From Acidovorax facilis (GTDB lineage: Bacteria > Pseudomonadota > Gammaproteobacteria > Burkholderiales > Burkholderiaceae_C), in contig NZ_JAMXAX010000006.1 in NCBI RefSeq assembly GCF_023913775.1, positions 41,830 to 105,829 on the forward strand: DNA of 64,000 nucleotides, given 5' to 3'. Made by a program: the position numbers and the translations under genes. Under the pieces are notes generated by a model. That model ran no database searches. It was not told the DNA's origin and saw nothing but the letters and a program-made list of their open reading frames with translations. Shown one piece after another: positions 17,738 through 26,793 of the stretch (the stretch's first letter is position 1; the number at the start of each line of letters is the position of its first letter).

Positions 17738-18223
17738 TCATAGCCGCAGCTTGGTGTAGACGGCTTCGACCATGCAGTCGTCGCCATCCTCAAATCGCAA
17801 CTGTCCGAAGCCTGAAGGCGAAATCGTCAGGTAGGCCTCCTCGCCGAGCGCGAGGGACAGGCAACTCGATGTCTTGATGTACGAGTTCGTCCCGAAGACC
17901 TCATACCAGTCATCGTCCTCGTGACTGACCGTCACCACGTATTTCCCCGGCTCCTGCTTCGACAGGCCAAAGACCGCCTTCACATCGCACTTGTCCTTGC
18001 TGTCGAAGAAGATGACCTCGCCGCCATAGCCTGACGTCTTGAGGATGGCCTCCTCAGAGTAGGCGTAGACGTAGCAGTAGCGCGTCTGGATGAAGATGTC
18101 CTTGCCATCGATCTTGTAGACGTTGCTGCCCTTGCGGGTCAGGTTCACCTCGTAGTTGTCGGCCAGAGCAGGCGCTGCCAGAAGGCTCATCAATGTGGCG
18201 AGCGTCGCCAGAAGTGACTTCTT
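17738..18223 (-). CDS. Small secreted cysteine-containing protein
   Basis: A 161-residue exported protein (signal MKKSLLATLATLMSLLAAPALA). The mature domain looks mostly beta: DIFIQTRYCYVYAY, GEVIFFDSKDKCDVKAVF, YIKTSSCLSLALGEEAYL, GDDCMVEAVY. Four cysteines suggest disulfides. I start it at the ATG at 18223 because AGGTG stands six bases upstream; an ATG at 18232 and a GTG at 18235 are in frame. Its stop is followed 17 bases later by the bitopic protein gene. No function can be assigned. Confidence 0.7.
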   Translation of the reverse strand, partial: KKSLLATLATLMSLLAAPALADNYEVNLTRKGSNVYKIDGKDIFIQTRYCYVYAYSEEAILKTSGYGGEVIFFDSKDKCDVKAVFGLSKQEPGKYVVTVSHEDDDWYEVFGTNSYIKTSSCLSLALGEEAYLTISPSGFGQLRFEDGDDCMVEAVYTKLRL

Positions 18224-18235
18224 CATCGGCATCAC

Positions 18236-18880
18236 CTATTGGGATTGAACGCTCGACAAGCGGCTCTTCACGAGGTCGAGCTTGGCCTTGTGGGCCAACG
18301 GCCTGTTGAAGACACGGTTCTGGATTTGGTCGGACACTTTGCTGATGGCGATGTACGCCATGCTCAGGCCCGACTCGCGCTCGGACGCCTTCTTCTCGAC
18401 GAAGTCGTAGGGGAAGTTCTCGCAGAACTTGTGGAAGCCGGAGAACTGGGCGACATCCTTCGTGAACCGGAAGCCGTCCGGGGTGAGGCGCGAACGCCGG
18501 GGATGGTATAGATCGACGAACAGAATGAACCACTCTGCCCCGTTGAATGACACGGCCTCGAACACATCCACCGTGCCGATGGCACCGAGACGATGGAAGA
18601 GGATGCGCTGGCCTGACTGGGTTTCGAGTCTGGACAGATACGCCAGTTGGCCGATTGGCCCGTTGACCGGAATCGGATTCGTCTCGATGAAGCCAAACGG
18701 GCCGGTGCCGTTCGGGTCTTTGTCGTAGGCCGGAGCGGATTCCAGCATCGCCTTCATCGCCGGATGAACGAGTTCCATTTGAAACTTCTCGTCATCAAGG
18801 GTGCGGTGGATGTGCGCCAACGCCTCGCGCAGCGCCTTGTCTTCTTTGTTGCCTCCGAATAGGTTGGAAAGAAATCCCAT
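18236..18880 (-). CDS. Cytoplasmic protein of unknown function
   Basis: A 214-residue soluble protein starting MGFLSNLFGGNKEDKALREAL, an N-terminus that could lie against the membrane. It has no signal peptide. Helical N- and C-terminal parts enclose a mixed region with HRLGAIGTVDVFEAVSFNGAEWFILFVDLYHPRRSR. No family recognised. It directly precedes the secreted-protein gene and lies 30 bases after the zinc-ribbon/J-like gene, inside the Hsp70 cluster. Confidence 0.68.
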   Translation of the reverse strand: MGFLSNLFGGNKEDKALREALAHIHRTLDDEKFQMELVHPAMKAMLESAPAYDKDPNGTGPFGFIETNPIPVNGPIGQLAYLSRLETQSGQRILFHRLGAIGTVDVFEAVSFNGAEWFILFVDLYHPRRSRLTPDGFRFTKDVAQFSGFHKFCENFPYDFVEKKASERESGLSMAYIAISKVSDQIQNRVFNRPLAHKAKLDLVKSRLSSVQSQ

Positions 18881-18910
18881 AACGCTGCTCCGCTGAATTC
18901 TTGGACTAAA

Positions 18911-20941
18911 TCACTGTAACAAATCGCTCAAGCGGCGCATTCCCGGCTTCTTGAAGGCCATGCGAATGGCCTGCTCCAGAATGTGGGTGTTCGCCCCGTG
19001 AATGTAGGAAATTCCGGCGTTGACCTTCTTGTCGTCCTTGGCTCCGATGCAGAACGAACCATCGGCGCTCCACACATGGACTTGACCCCATGAGCAGCGC
19101 ACCTTCTCGTTGGAGCCCAGGAACTTGCGCCTCACGAGCGTGATGCCGTCGTCGTGAAGGAGCGCGTCGCCGAAGTGCAGGTCGCGCCCAGCTTTCAGGG
19201 CTTCGAGAATTTCGGCGAGTAGGCGCACGCAGACCGCACGCCAGAGCTTGTCAATGAACGTGGTGTAGATGTCTTGCTTCTTCAGGTCCACGACCGCTTC
19301 GGAGTTCCGGTTGCCGAACGCAATCGTGTAGGTCGTCCCCGTGGGGATGCCATTGACAGAATGGCTAACGCCACCCCAACGAACGCGCGTGATCGAGTCG
19401 AGCGGAAAGTTCTGGCCCTTCCACGAAACGCCGTCTGGGGAAATGCTCAAGGCATCCTTGAACATCACGCCAATCTCGGCGCGGTAAGTGATTTCGCGCG
19501 CCCACTCGTCTTTACGCGATGCCGCCTGCTTGCGTTGTTGGAAAATGTCCGCGAGCGCGTCCGCGTCCTCCTCGACGCGATCAGCGATTTCTGGAACCTC
19601 AGAAAAAAGTTCCTGAATCAACCCGGTCAGTCGCTTCGAATGAGCGAGCATGTCGTGCTTGTTGAACAGGTCGATGGCAAGGCCGCGAATTTCGTAGGCC
19701 AAGTCGCGGCTCGCTTCGTGGTCGATGCCGCGCGCTTTCGAACTCAGTTGAATGGGCTGGGCGATCTTGTCCCAATTACGCGCAACTGCATCGAGCTTGT
19801 CCACGTAGGGCTTGACGGCGGCTTCGCCGGAGCCAGCGTGGTCTCTGGCCGCCTTGATGAGCTTGTGGACGTTCTCCGCCTCCTTTTGCAGGATGCCGTG
19901 AGTCTCTACCTCGTAGCTGTCCACTAGGTCATCGATCAGTCCCGGCGCATGATCCTCGCCGCCAGAGGTCACGCCATCCACTGTTTCGGTCATCACTTGG
20001 ATGAGCGTCATCGGCGGCAGCCTGTCGAGCGCATCCTTGATGGCACCACGGTAGTACCGCTTGCGCTCGGTCAGTTCGGCTTCGATCTGTTCGAGCGCAC
20101 GCACTTCCGGAAAGCCGGACACGGCGCGATCTTCATTTATGTCGCGCAGCACCTCTTCCGGGGTCAGCTCCTCGGCGAGGTAGGCGGCCTCCATGATGAA
20201 CCCGGCCAAGTCGTCCGCATCGTGCTCACCATCCACGGCTTCGAACGCGGCAGCCAGTAGATTCAGGTGGGCGAGCGTCGGCAGGCCTGATTCCTCTCGG
20301 ATGGCCATCGGGTCGTTGAGCAGGTTCTCGACCAACTGGGTCGCCTTGCGCGGCGAGACGCCGGGAAGCCACGCGATCTCCGCGCTCAAACGGGTGCGCG
20401 GGTTGGTCAGGTCGGATCGCGCCTTCTGGCAAACGTCGTGATCCAGCTCCAGAGACTTCTCTTCCGCCAACTCGACGATGCGCTTGCGGTTGTCGCGGGT
20501 CGTCACGCCCAAGACCGCGAACGCCGACTGATGCAGCGCGGTTGTGGTGAGGCGAGGCTCCTGCTTGATCGGCGGTGGCGGCGGAGCGACCCGCTGCGGG
20601 GCTGCCGGAGGAACGGGCGGAGGCTGCCGTGTCGCTGTTGGGGTCGATGGGGCTGGCATGGGCGTTGCCGGTTGAGGTTGCGCACCGAGCATCGCCAGAA
20701 GTTGCGGGTCTTTCAGCGCATCGAGCGCCTGCACGAGTGCTTCGCGCGGGACGGATAGCTTCTTGCCGCTGCGCAACTCATGGCTGTACTGCGCAAGCTG
20801 ATCTTTTGACGACAGGTGATCGGACAGGGCGAGCGAAACAGCATATTCGCTGTTCGCGCGCGGCGCAGCATTACAGCTCCGGCAGGCGACCAGTGCGCCG
20901 GATTTCGCGGAACCGCATTTGAAGCAGATTGCCATGCCCAT
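18911..20941 (-). CDS. Zinc-ribbon protein with degenerate J-like region
   Basis: A 676-residue cytosolic protein. The N-terminus has a zinc ribbon (CFKC then CRSC, residues 6-24), followed by a proline-rich linker (about 90-130). Residues ~140-200 (SAFAVLGVTTRDNRKRIVELAEEKS...LTNPRTRLSAEIAWLPG) look like a J domain, but HPD is replaced by DHD. A long helical middle follows. The C-terminal ~190 residues contain beta-rich blocks (FKDALSISPDGVSWKGQNFPLDSI; FGDALLHDDGITLVRRKF) resembling a PH-like domain. In a cluster with Hsp70 it is the natural co-chaperone candidate. The J and PH assignments are inference. Confidence 0.65.
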   Translation of the reverse strand: MGMAICFKCGSAKSGALVACRSCNAAPRANSEYAVSLALSDHLSSKDQLAQYSHELRSGKKLSVPREALVQALDALKDPQLLAMLGAQPQPATPMPAPSTPTATRQPPPVPPAAPQRVAPPPPPIKQEPRLTTTALHQSAFAVLGVTTRDNRKRIVELAEEKSLELDHDVCQKARSDLTNPRTRLSAEIAWLPGVSPRKATQLVENLLNDPMAIREESGLPTLAHLNLLAAAFEAVDGEHDADDLAGFIMEAAYLAEELTPEEVLRDINEDRAVSGFPEVRALEQIEAELTERKRYYRGAIKDALDRLPPMTLIQVMTETVDGVTSGGEDHAPGLIDDLVDSYEVETHGILQKEAENVHKLIKAARDHAGSGEAAVKPYVDKLDAVARNWDKIAQPIQLSSKARGIDHEASRDLAYEIRGLAIDLFNKHDMLAHSKRLTGLIQELFSEVPEIADRVEEDADALADIFQQRKQAASRKDEWAREITYRAEIGVMFKDALSISPDGVSWKGQNFPLDSITRVRWGGVSHSVNGIPTGTTYTIAFGNRNSEAVVDLKKQDIYTTFIDKLWRAVCVRLLAEILEALKAGRDLHFGDALLHDDGITLVRRKFLGSNEKVRCSWGQVHVWSADGSFCIGAKDDKKVNAGISYIHGANTHILEQAIRMAFKKPGMRRLSDLLQ

Positions 20942-20959
20942 ATCTTTGCTCGCTCACTA

Positions 20960-22462
20960 TCACCGTAGTCTTGCCAACTGCTGAGACAAGCATCTGTTGT
21001 ATGCCGCTGGCCCATTGACATATTTGTCCGTCGAACAGGCAGACTCAATTGACCTCCTATCTGCCGTCGAAAGCCGGGACAAGTCCGGCCCGCCTCCTTG
21101 TTGATCTAGCGCGGCGAGTTGGGTATTGAGGCATCTGTTGTATGCAGCAGGGCCATTTACGTACTTGTCAGTCGAGCACGCAGCTTCGATAGATTGCCGC
21201 TCAGAATTGGAGAGTCGGGAAAGATCAGGTCTCCTGCTTCCTTGTCCTGACATGGCCGCCAGTTGGCGCGATAGGCATTGGTTGTATGCAGCAGGCCCAT
21301 TGACATACTTGTCCGTCGAACAAGCGGCCTCAATGGACTGCTGCTCGGAGGAGGACAAAGCACTGAGGCTCGGCCTCCGCACACCTGCCGCCAAAGCTGC
21401 CTTCTGGCGTTCCACACACGCACGATACGCGGCAGGGCCATTGACATACTTGTCTGTTGAGCACGCCGCTTCTAGCGAAGCCGCTTCTGCGGATGACAAC
21501 TGCACTGATGCGGCGGCAGGACGACTCTCTGCCGGTGAAGGCGACGTGAGTGCAGGCGCACGCTGAAGCTGAAGCAGCAACGCTTGATCTGCCAGGCCGC
21601 TCGCGGCCAAGCCTCTGTCCTGCTGGAAAGCGATGATGGCCGAACGTGTGCCTCGTCCCATTAAGCCGTCAGCGGTGCCAGGGTCGTAACCGAGTTCGTT
21701 AAGTTTGCGCTGGATCGCTTGCACCGTCGCATCTGGAGCAGGACGCGATGGCGGTGGTGTCGACAGCGAGCCAGTGGATGGACGAGCGAACTTGCTCCTG
21801 CCTTCAGACTGAAGCTGGCTCCGGTACGGCTCGATGTCACGCCGCGCACTCTCCAGCGCGCCGCTGCGGTAACGGAAGCTCCCGCAGCGGCTGTTGTAGT
21901 CGGCCACCATCGCGTTGAAGCGATCCACGTCTGAGTCGATGTAGTTGTTGAGAGCCGATTTCGCACCCTCCATGCGGATGTCCTCGGCCAGGCAGTAGCG
22001 AATCTGCGCCGGTGAAAACACCAAGTCTTGCCCAACAGGTGGCATCGATTCCTGTGGGCGAGATGGCGCTTGCGGTTCAGCAGGCGGCGGCGAGTAACTT
22101 GGCGTCGCGGTCTGCGCGGGAGGCGAGTAGGCCGGAGCTGGAGAGGTCGTGCTCTTGTCCGACTGACCGATGAGCCAAAGCACGCCAATGACGGCGGCAA
22201 TGCCCAACACCCACTTGCCGCCGGACGATCCAGAGGACGGCGGCTGCGCAGGCTCTTGATACGTTTGGCTCGGCTGCGGCTGCGGCTGCGGTTGAGCGGC
22301 CTGCGCAGCCGGACGCGGGATGCCCGAAGAAGTGCCGGAAGTGCCTGTGGGTTCCTTCTTGGCAGCAGGGGGCGGCGTCGTGTCCACGTCGGACACGAGC
22401 GAGGAAAGACCGGCAAAGCCTTTGCCTTCTGCCTTCTTTTGTTCTTCTTCGCCCGCTGCCAC
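20960..22462 (-). CDS. Bitopic protein, peptidoglycan-binding domain and four Cys repeats
   Basis: A 500-residue protein starting at a GTG after GGGGAGG. In order: cytoplasmic leader GFAGLSSLVSDVDT; proline/glutamine-rich linker; membrane helix (about 82-100); a domain with YCLAEDIRMEG and SRCGSFRYRSG; a peptidoglycan-binding_1 motif (VQAIQRKLNELGYDPG...GRGTRSAIIAFQQ, about 240-300); and four copies of a ~40-residue unit with ACSTDKYVNGPAAYxxC. The periplasmic half should attach to the cell wall, the leader facing the cytoplasm. It has the same architecture as the protein at 16671-17720. Confidence 0.78.
   Translation of the reverse strand: MAAGEEEQKKAEGKGFAGLSSLVSDVDTTPPPAAKKEPTGTSGTSSGIPRPAAQAAQPQPQPQPSQTYQEPAQPPSSGSSGGKWVLGIAAVIGVLWLIGQSDKSTTSPAPAYSPPAQTATPSYSPPPAEPQAPSRPQESMPPVGQDLVFSPAQIRYCLAEDIRMEGAKSALNNYIDSDVDRFNAMVADYNSRCGSFRYRSGALESARRDIEPYRSQLQSEGRSKFARPSTGSLSTPPPSRPAPDATVQAIQRKLNELGYDPGTADGLMGRGTRSAIIAFQQDRGLAASGLADQALLLQLQRAPALTSPSPAESRPAAASVQLSSAEAASLEAACSTDKYVNGPAAYRACVERQKAALAAGVRRPSLSALSSSEQQSIEAACSTDKYVNGPAAYNQCLSRQLAAMSGQGSRRPDLSRLSNSERQSIEAACSTDKYVNGPAAYNRCLNTQLAALDQQGGGPDLSRLSTADRRSIESACSTDKYVNGPAAYNRCLSQQLARLR
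20963..21500 (-). repeat. Four tandem Cys-repeat units in cell-wall protein gene
   Basis: Four tandem units of about 120-125 bp each encode a segment with the invariant core CSTDKYVNGPAAY and a second cysteine shortly after it. The DNA of the units has diverged more than the protein, so the repeats are old and under selection. Confidence 0.8.
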
Positions 22463-22473
22463 AACTGCCTCCC

Positions 22474-23913
22474 CTAAATGAATCCGATGCGCCGCTTGGT
22501 CTCGCCACCCTCACGTTCCCGCGCCGGCGACGAGTGCAGTGCGGCCAACAGGCTGGCCTGATCCAACCGATCCTTGCCGCTGCGCGCCGCCAGTCTCGCA
22601 CCCTCGCGCACCACGAAAGAGACGTCGGACAGCGGTCGGCCCGCCAGCTCCTTCGCCAGTGGCTTGGAATCCACGTCCGACTCCTTCGGCAAGGAGGAGA
22701 GCAGCTTGTCCAGCAGCGACTGCACTTCAACCTCGCTGGCGAAATCCACCTTGATGACGTGATCGAAACGCCCTCGGCGCTGGATGGCCGGGTCGATCAT
22801 GTCGATACGGTTGGTCATGGCGATGATCAGCACGTCGTTCTTCACCGCCTCCGGAATGCGGCGCAGGAACTCGGCCACTTCCTCGACGCGGTGATGACCC
22901 GACCCCATATCGCGGTCGGCAAGGAATGCTTCCATCTCGTCGATCACGAGGACGGACGGCACGTTCTCCATCGCCTTGTCGAACACCTGCGCGACCTTCT
23001 TGCTGGTCTCGTGGATGTAGGGGCTGGCGACGCTGGAGGCGTCGATCTGGAAACTCGGCCAGCCGAGGAAGTCCACCAGCCGGTCGACCGCGAAGGTTTT
23101 TCCGCAACCCGGAGGGCCGTGCAGGATCACCGCTGACGGGAACTCGATGCCGAGCGACTTGTAGCGGTCGCGGTGCAGGATGATGTCGACGATGTGCTCG
23201 TTGAAGAAGGCCGCCAGCTCGGGACGCCCGGCGAGTTCGAAGACCTTGTTAGGTTCCGGCTCGGCGTGTTTGACTTGCTCCACCTTCTCGGCGGGGGCTG
23301 CTTCCGTTTTTTCGGCAGGAGTCGCAGGCTTGCGCTCCAGCGGGATGATTTCCGCGACTTCGAAGCCCGCCGCTTGGACGACATCCTTCAAATGGCCCGC
23401 ACCGAGCCAGCTCATGGACTGACGCAGCCGACGAAAGGATGTGGCCGGAATGTTCGTGCCGCCCGTCAGCCAGTAGCCGAGCACGACATCGTCGCCGGTT
23501 CTGGAACTGATGCTGTAGGTCGGCAGCAGCCGCGTGATCTTCTCGACGTAGAGAGCGTCTTGCAGCGGGGAGTCCGCATCGATGTCGCGCGTTGCCTTCA
23601 ACGCCAAGGCGAAGGAAAGCGCCTCGGCCTTGTTGTCAGGAGACTTCGCGTCGCTGACCGGGCAAAGCGTTTGGCTCGGCCCACACGAGATCGACCGCAA
23701 CTGGCGGTCGCCGAACTGCGATGCGTTGAGCGTCCCGTCTTCAATCAGCCCCGCTTCCAGCCAATGCTGCGCCAGCGAATCCAACACGACGAGCGCGCGC
23801 CCGCCACCCATCGTTTCGTAGATCTGCCAATCCGTGCCCTCGAACAGCGCGGCGCGAACTTTCGCGCCGTCTGGCAGCTTGAATCCGATGGGGAGCCATG
23901 CGTCGAGGGCCAT
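22474..23913 (-). CDS. AAA+ ATPase of the Hsp70 cluster
   Basis: A 479-residue cytosolic ATPase. The N-terminal ~190 residues are a domain I cannot assign; an Ala/Glu/Lys-rich linker follows. The AAA+ module has Walker A GPPGCGKT, Walker B VLVIDEME, sensor-1 IIAMTN and an arginine finger in RRGRFD, like FtsH/Cdc48-type unfoldases. No protease motif is present, so it would act as an unfoldase or remodeller. The ATG at 23913 lies four bases after the Hsp70 stop (an in-frame upstream start would overlap it). The bitopic wall-binding protein follows after 11 bases. Confidence 0.82.
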   Translation of the reverse strand: MALDAWLPIGFKLPDGAKVRAALFEGTDWQIYETMGGGRALVVLDSLAQHWLEAGLIEDGTLNASQFGDRQLRSISCGPSQTLCPVSDAKSPDNKAEALSFALALKATRDIDADSPLQDALYVEKITRLLPTYSISSRTGDDVVLGYWLTGGTNIPATSFRRLRQSMSWLGAGHLKDVVQAAGFEVAEIIPLERKPATPAEKTEAAPAEKVEQVKHAEPEPNKVFELAGRPELAAFFNEHIVDIILHRDRYKSLGIEFPSAVILHGPPGCGKTFAVDRLVDFLGWPSFQIDASSVASPYIHETSKKVAQVFDKAMENVPSVLVIDEMEAFLADRDMGSGHHRVEEVAEFLRRIPEAVKNDVLIIAMTNRIDMIDPAIQRRGRFDHVIKVDFASEVEVQSLLDKLLSSLPKESDVDSKPLAKELAGRPLSDVSFVVREGARLAARSGKDRLDQASLLAALHSSPAREREGGETKRRIGFI

Positions 23914-23917
23914 GAGA

Positions 23918-26410
23918 TCAACTCCGAACGATATTGGCACCGGCCATCATGTCGTCGTCACCCGCAGAGCCGACTCGAATCGAGTCGAGGTTGACGACCA
24001 CCGCCCGCAACTTGTCGATGTCGTTGGCCTTCAGTGCTTCGGCTCCAACCGCCACGAGCTGCGCGTGCTCTCTAGCATCGGGGAAGAGATAGGTGTCTTG
24101 CGCCAGCCACTTGAAGCGTTCGATGACGAACCAGTCCTGACGCCACAAGATCATGAAGTTGCGGCCGCGCAGATCGTCCAAGTGCGACTCGAAGTCGCTG
24201 CTGTTGTTTTCAAGCGCGCGCCGTGCCGTCTTGACCAAGTTGTCGAACGACGACGCCTCCGTGGGGCGGGCGTGCTGGCGGACGACCTTGTCGAAGAAGT
24301 CAACCGCCTTGTCCAGTTCAAGCTGGCGGATGTCCTTCAGGTGCGCCTTGCGCGTCAGAGCCAGCAGGCGCTTGGCCTCCTGCACGTTGTCCATCGCTTG
24401 CTTGGCGGTTTCCGGATCGGCCTCACCGGACTCGATGGTGCTGGCCTGCTCCAGTTTCTCGCGGGCCTGTTCCAGACGTGGGTCATCTACTTTGGATGCC
24501 ATCTCTTCGAGACGCTCCAGCGTGTGCTCCGACTGCTCCTGAATATTCTTGGCCTGATTGGAGTAGTCGATCTTGCCTTCCTGGCTGGAGTAGTAGTTGC
24601 GCCCGCTCTTGAATGAACCGCTGATCGACGGCACCGAGACTTCCAATTGGATGTTGCCGGAGTCGAGCACTTCGAACTCGCAGACCATCTCCGCGCCTGC
24701 GGCGATGACGCCGTCGTCGAAGTCCGTGCCCTTGATCTCGAACATGCCAATGAAGCGGTTGTCGTTGATGGGATCGGAGATTTCGCCTTCCCACAGCTTG
24801 AACTTGATCGACCCGGCGCTTCCGGCCTTGAGGGATTCGCCTGCCTTGAAGGACTTCTTGCCCTTCTTGGGTAACTGGTCGCCTTCACGCACGAGGTAGT
24901 CCAGCACCAAGCGCCCGCCAACCTTGTCGCGGGCCTCCACGCCGATGGAGTGGGACGCGGGAATCGCGTCGATGCTGGCGGCGGTTCGCGCGATGACGAT
25001 CTTGTCCTCGCGCAAGCCCACGGGCGCACCATTCGAGTCGAACACGAACACCTTGAAGATGTTGTCGCCGGGCTTGGTCAGGCTGAGTTCGACGCTTGCG
25101 CCATCCTTCAGCGCAACGCGGCCAGACGACCACCCGGTATCCAGACTGTCGATCTGGAACTCGATGCCCGCAGGCGTGCGCCCGCCGAGCTTGGCGACGA
25201 ACTTGGCTCTCGGTTCCGGCGTGCGCGCGATGTAGTTGAACGAAAGGTCGAGCGCGCCACCGGCGCTGATCGCACCACGGGCGCTCTTGCGCCCACGGCT
25301 TTGCGATGCCCAGTCGATGGATTCGGCAAACACCGCCGCACCCTCGGCAACCGCCGTCATTGGGTTCACGTCGGTGGACGGCGCGACACCAAGCTCGAAG
25401 GCGACCTTGTCGCGCAGCGGCTTGTAGTGCGTGGGGCCGCCCACGAACACGACGCGCTCGACATCGTGCGGGCTCAACCCGGCCTTTTCGAGCGTCTCGC
25501 GGGCGGACTGGATGGACTCTTCCACCTTGGGCGCGATCAGCTCGTCGTAGCGTTTGCGATCAATGGTGATGTCGATGTAAATTTCCTCACCGGCCTGATC
25601 TCGGACGCCCAACTCGGTTTCGGGAAGGCTAACGACCGTTTCTTCCTTCTGCGACAACTCGATCTTGGCCTTCTCCGCTGCCCACGTAGCCATCCGAAGC
25701 AGCGACTTGAACTGCGGATTCGCGGTCAAGTCCTCCGGCAGATCGAAGTTCTCCATCAGCCACGGCTTGACGATGTTGTCGAACAGGATGCGGTCGAAGT
25801 CACGTCCGCCGCACATGGCAATGCCGCCGTGGGCGAGCAGGTTCACCCGGCCAGCGATGCTTTCGGCGATGGCGATGTCGAGCGTGCCGCCGCCAAGGTC
25901 ATAGACGACGAACACGCCATCGTTCTTGCGCTGGCGCATGACGCTCATCACGGCGGCCACTGGCTCTTGCATCAACGCGACACGTCCGAGGCCAGCCGCA
26001 TCGGCGGCAGCCATCGTCGAGTCCTTCTGCATCTGGTTGAACGCGGCCGGAACCGTGATGACGGTGCCGGTGTCGCCATCGCCTCGAATTTCCTCCGGCA
26101 AGTAGCCGAAGAGCGAGCGCAAGACTTCGGAAGAACATTCCTCCGGCGTCATCGTGAGGTTGACCGCAGGCAGCTTCACGGGCGTGCTCGTGCCCATGAG
26201 CCGCTTGAACAGCACCGCAGCGTTGTCGGGGTTCTTCGCGGCGCTGTTGTAGGCGCGCGAGCCGACATACTTGTTTCCGCGCCGGTCGATGAAGATGGCG
26301 GACGGGGTGACGTCGTGCTGTTCCGGACTCTTGTAGAGGTGAATTTTCTCCCCGTCGAACGAGCAGATGGCACTATTGGTCGTACCGAGGTCGATGCCGA
26401 CGTATTTCAT
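23918..26410 (-). CDS. DnaK-like Hsp70 family protein
   Basis: An 830-residue Hsp70-family chaperone, about 190 residues longer than DnaK. The nucleotide-binding motifs are intact: phosphate-1 GIDLGTTNS (5-13), phosphate-2 VYDLGGGTLDIAI, and adenosine motif VVFVGGPTHYKPLR. The middle resembles a substrate-binding beta domain. The C-terminal ~270 residues are helical (SEHTLERLEEMASKVDD, ARRALENNSSDFESHLDDLRGR) and have no DnaK-type EEVD-like tail. The start overlaps the GrpE-like gene (ATGA). Not the housekeeping dnaK: its neighbours are unlike dnaJ-grpE loci. Confidence 0.88.
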   Translation of the reverse strand: MKYVGIDLGTTNSAICSFDGEKIHLYKSPEQHDVTPSAIFIDRRGNKYVGSRAYNSAAKNPDNAAVLFKRLMGTSTPVKLPAVNLTMTPEECSSEVLRSLFGYLPEEIRGDGDTGTVITVPAAFNQMQKDSTMAAADAAGLGRVALMQEPVAAVMSVMRQRKNDGVFVVYDLGGGTLDIAIAESIAGRVNLLAHGGIAMCGGRDFDRILFDNIVKPWLMENFDLPEDLTANPQFKSLLRMATWAAEKAKIELSQKEETVVSLPETELGVRDQAGEEIYIDITIDRKRYDELIAPKVEESIQSARETLEKAGLSPHDVERVVFVGGPTHYKPLRDKVAFELGVAPSTDVNPMTAVAEGAAVFAESIDWASQSRGRKSARGAISAGGALDLSFNYIARTPEPRAKFVAKLGGRTPAGIEFQIDSLDTGWSSGRVALKDGASVELSLTKPGDNIFKVFVFDSNGAPVGLREDKIVIARTAASIDAIPASHSIGVEARDKVGGRLVLDYLVREGDQLPKKGKKSFKAGESLKAGSAGSIKFKLWEGEISDPINDNRFIGMFEIKGTDFDDGVIAAGAEMVCEFEVLDSGNIQLEVSVPSISGSFKSGRNYYSSQEGKIDYSNQAKNIQEQSEHTLERLEEMASKVDDPRLEQAREKLEQASTIESGEADPETAKQAMDNVQEAKRLLALTRKAHLKDIRQLELDKAVDFFDKVVRQHARPTEASSFDNLVKTARRALENNSSDFESHLDDLRGRNFMILWRQDWFVIERFKWLAQDTYLFPDAREHAQLVAVGAEALKANDIDKLRAVVVNLDSIRVGSAGDDDMMAGANIVRS

Positions 26411-26778
26411 GCTTCCACCTTCCTGAGCATTACCGTGCCTTGTTTGCGCAGACCATTCGGCCCCATGATGATCGGCTCCAGCATCTGATCGACGAGCAGC
26501 ACGTCGTCAGGGCCGAAGTCGCCCAAGTTCAAGGCGGATGCCGCCATCCCCGCGTCGTAGGGCTGCCCCTCGACGTTGACCAGCTTCAAGCCGTTCGAGT
26601 CGAGGTTCTCCTCGACCTTCTTCTGGAAGTAGCGAAGCTGGTTGATGTAGCGGCCTGACTCGCCCGCGTCGAGCTTGCTGACCACCTTGCCGAACAGACG
26701 CGAGAAGCGCCAACTCTCGACAGCGATGTCGATCAAGGACTGCTCCATCTGCTCATTGCTTTCGCTCTGCTGGGTCAT
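26407..26778 (-). CDS. Small protein, possible GrpE-like exchange factor
   Basis: A 123-residue protein whose C-terminal half (VEGQPYDAGMAASALNL, then LLVDQMLEPIIMGPNGLRKQGTVMLRKVE) follows the pattern of the GrpE beta domain (G-x-P-[FY]-D ... V-x-x-[QV]-x-x-P-I/G-x-x-x-G-x-x-[LV]-R-x-[GA]-x-V). The N-terminal half is helical (RYINQLRYFQKKVEENLDSNG). Start at ATG 26778 with AGGAGGGG upstream. It overlaps the Hsp70 gene by four bases. A nucleotide-exchange role for the adjacent Hsp70 is inference from weak resemblance plus position. Confidence 0.6.
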   Translation of the reverse strand: MTQQSESNEQMEQSLIDIAVESWRFSRLFGKVVSKLDAGESGRYINQLRYFQKKVEENLDSNGLKLVNVEGQPYDAGMAASALNLGDFGPDDVLLVDQMLEPIIMGPNGLRKQGTVMLRKVEA

Positions 26779-26793
26779 CAACCCCTCCTGTGG

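Noticed and set aside
23918..26410. Housekeeping DnaK of the host
   Set aside because: The protein is ~190 residues longer than DnaK, lacks its usual tail, and lies in ICE cargo without a normal dnaJ or grpE.
24950..26488. Plus-strand frame of 512 codons
   Set aside because: Antisense of the Hsp70 gene; no family features.
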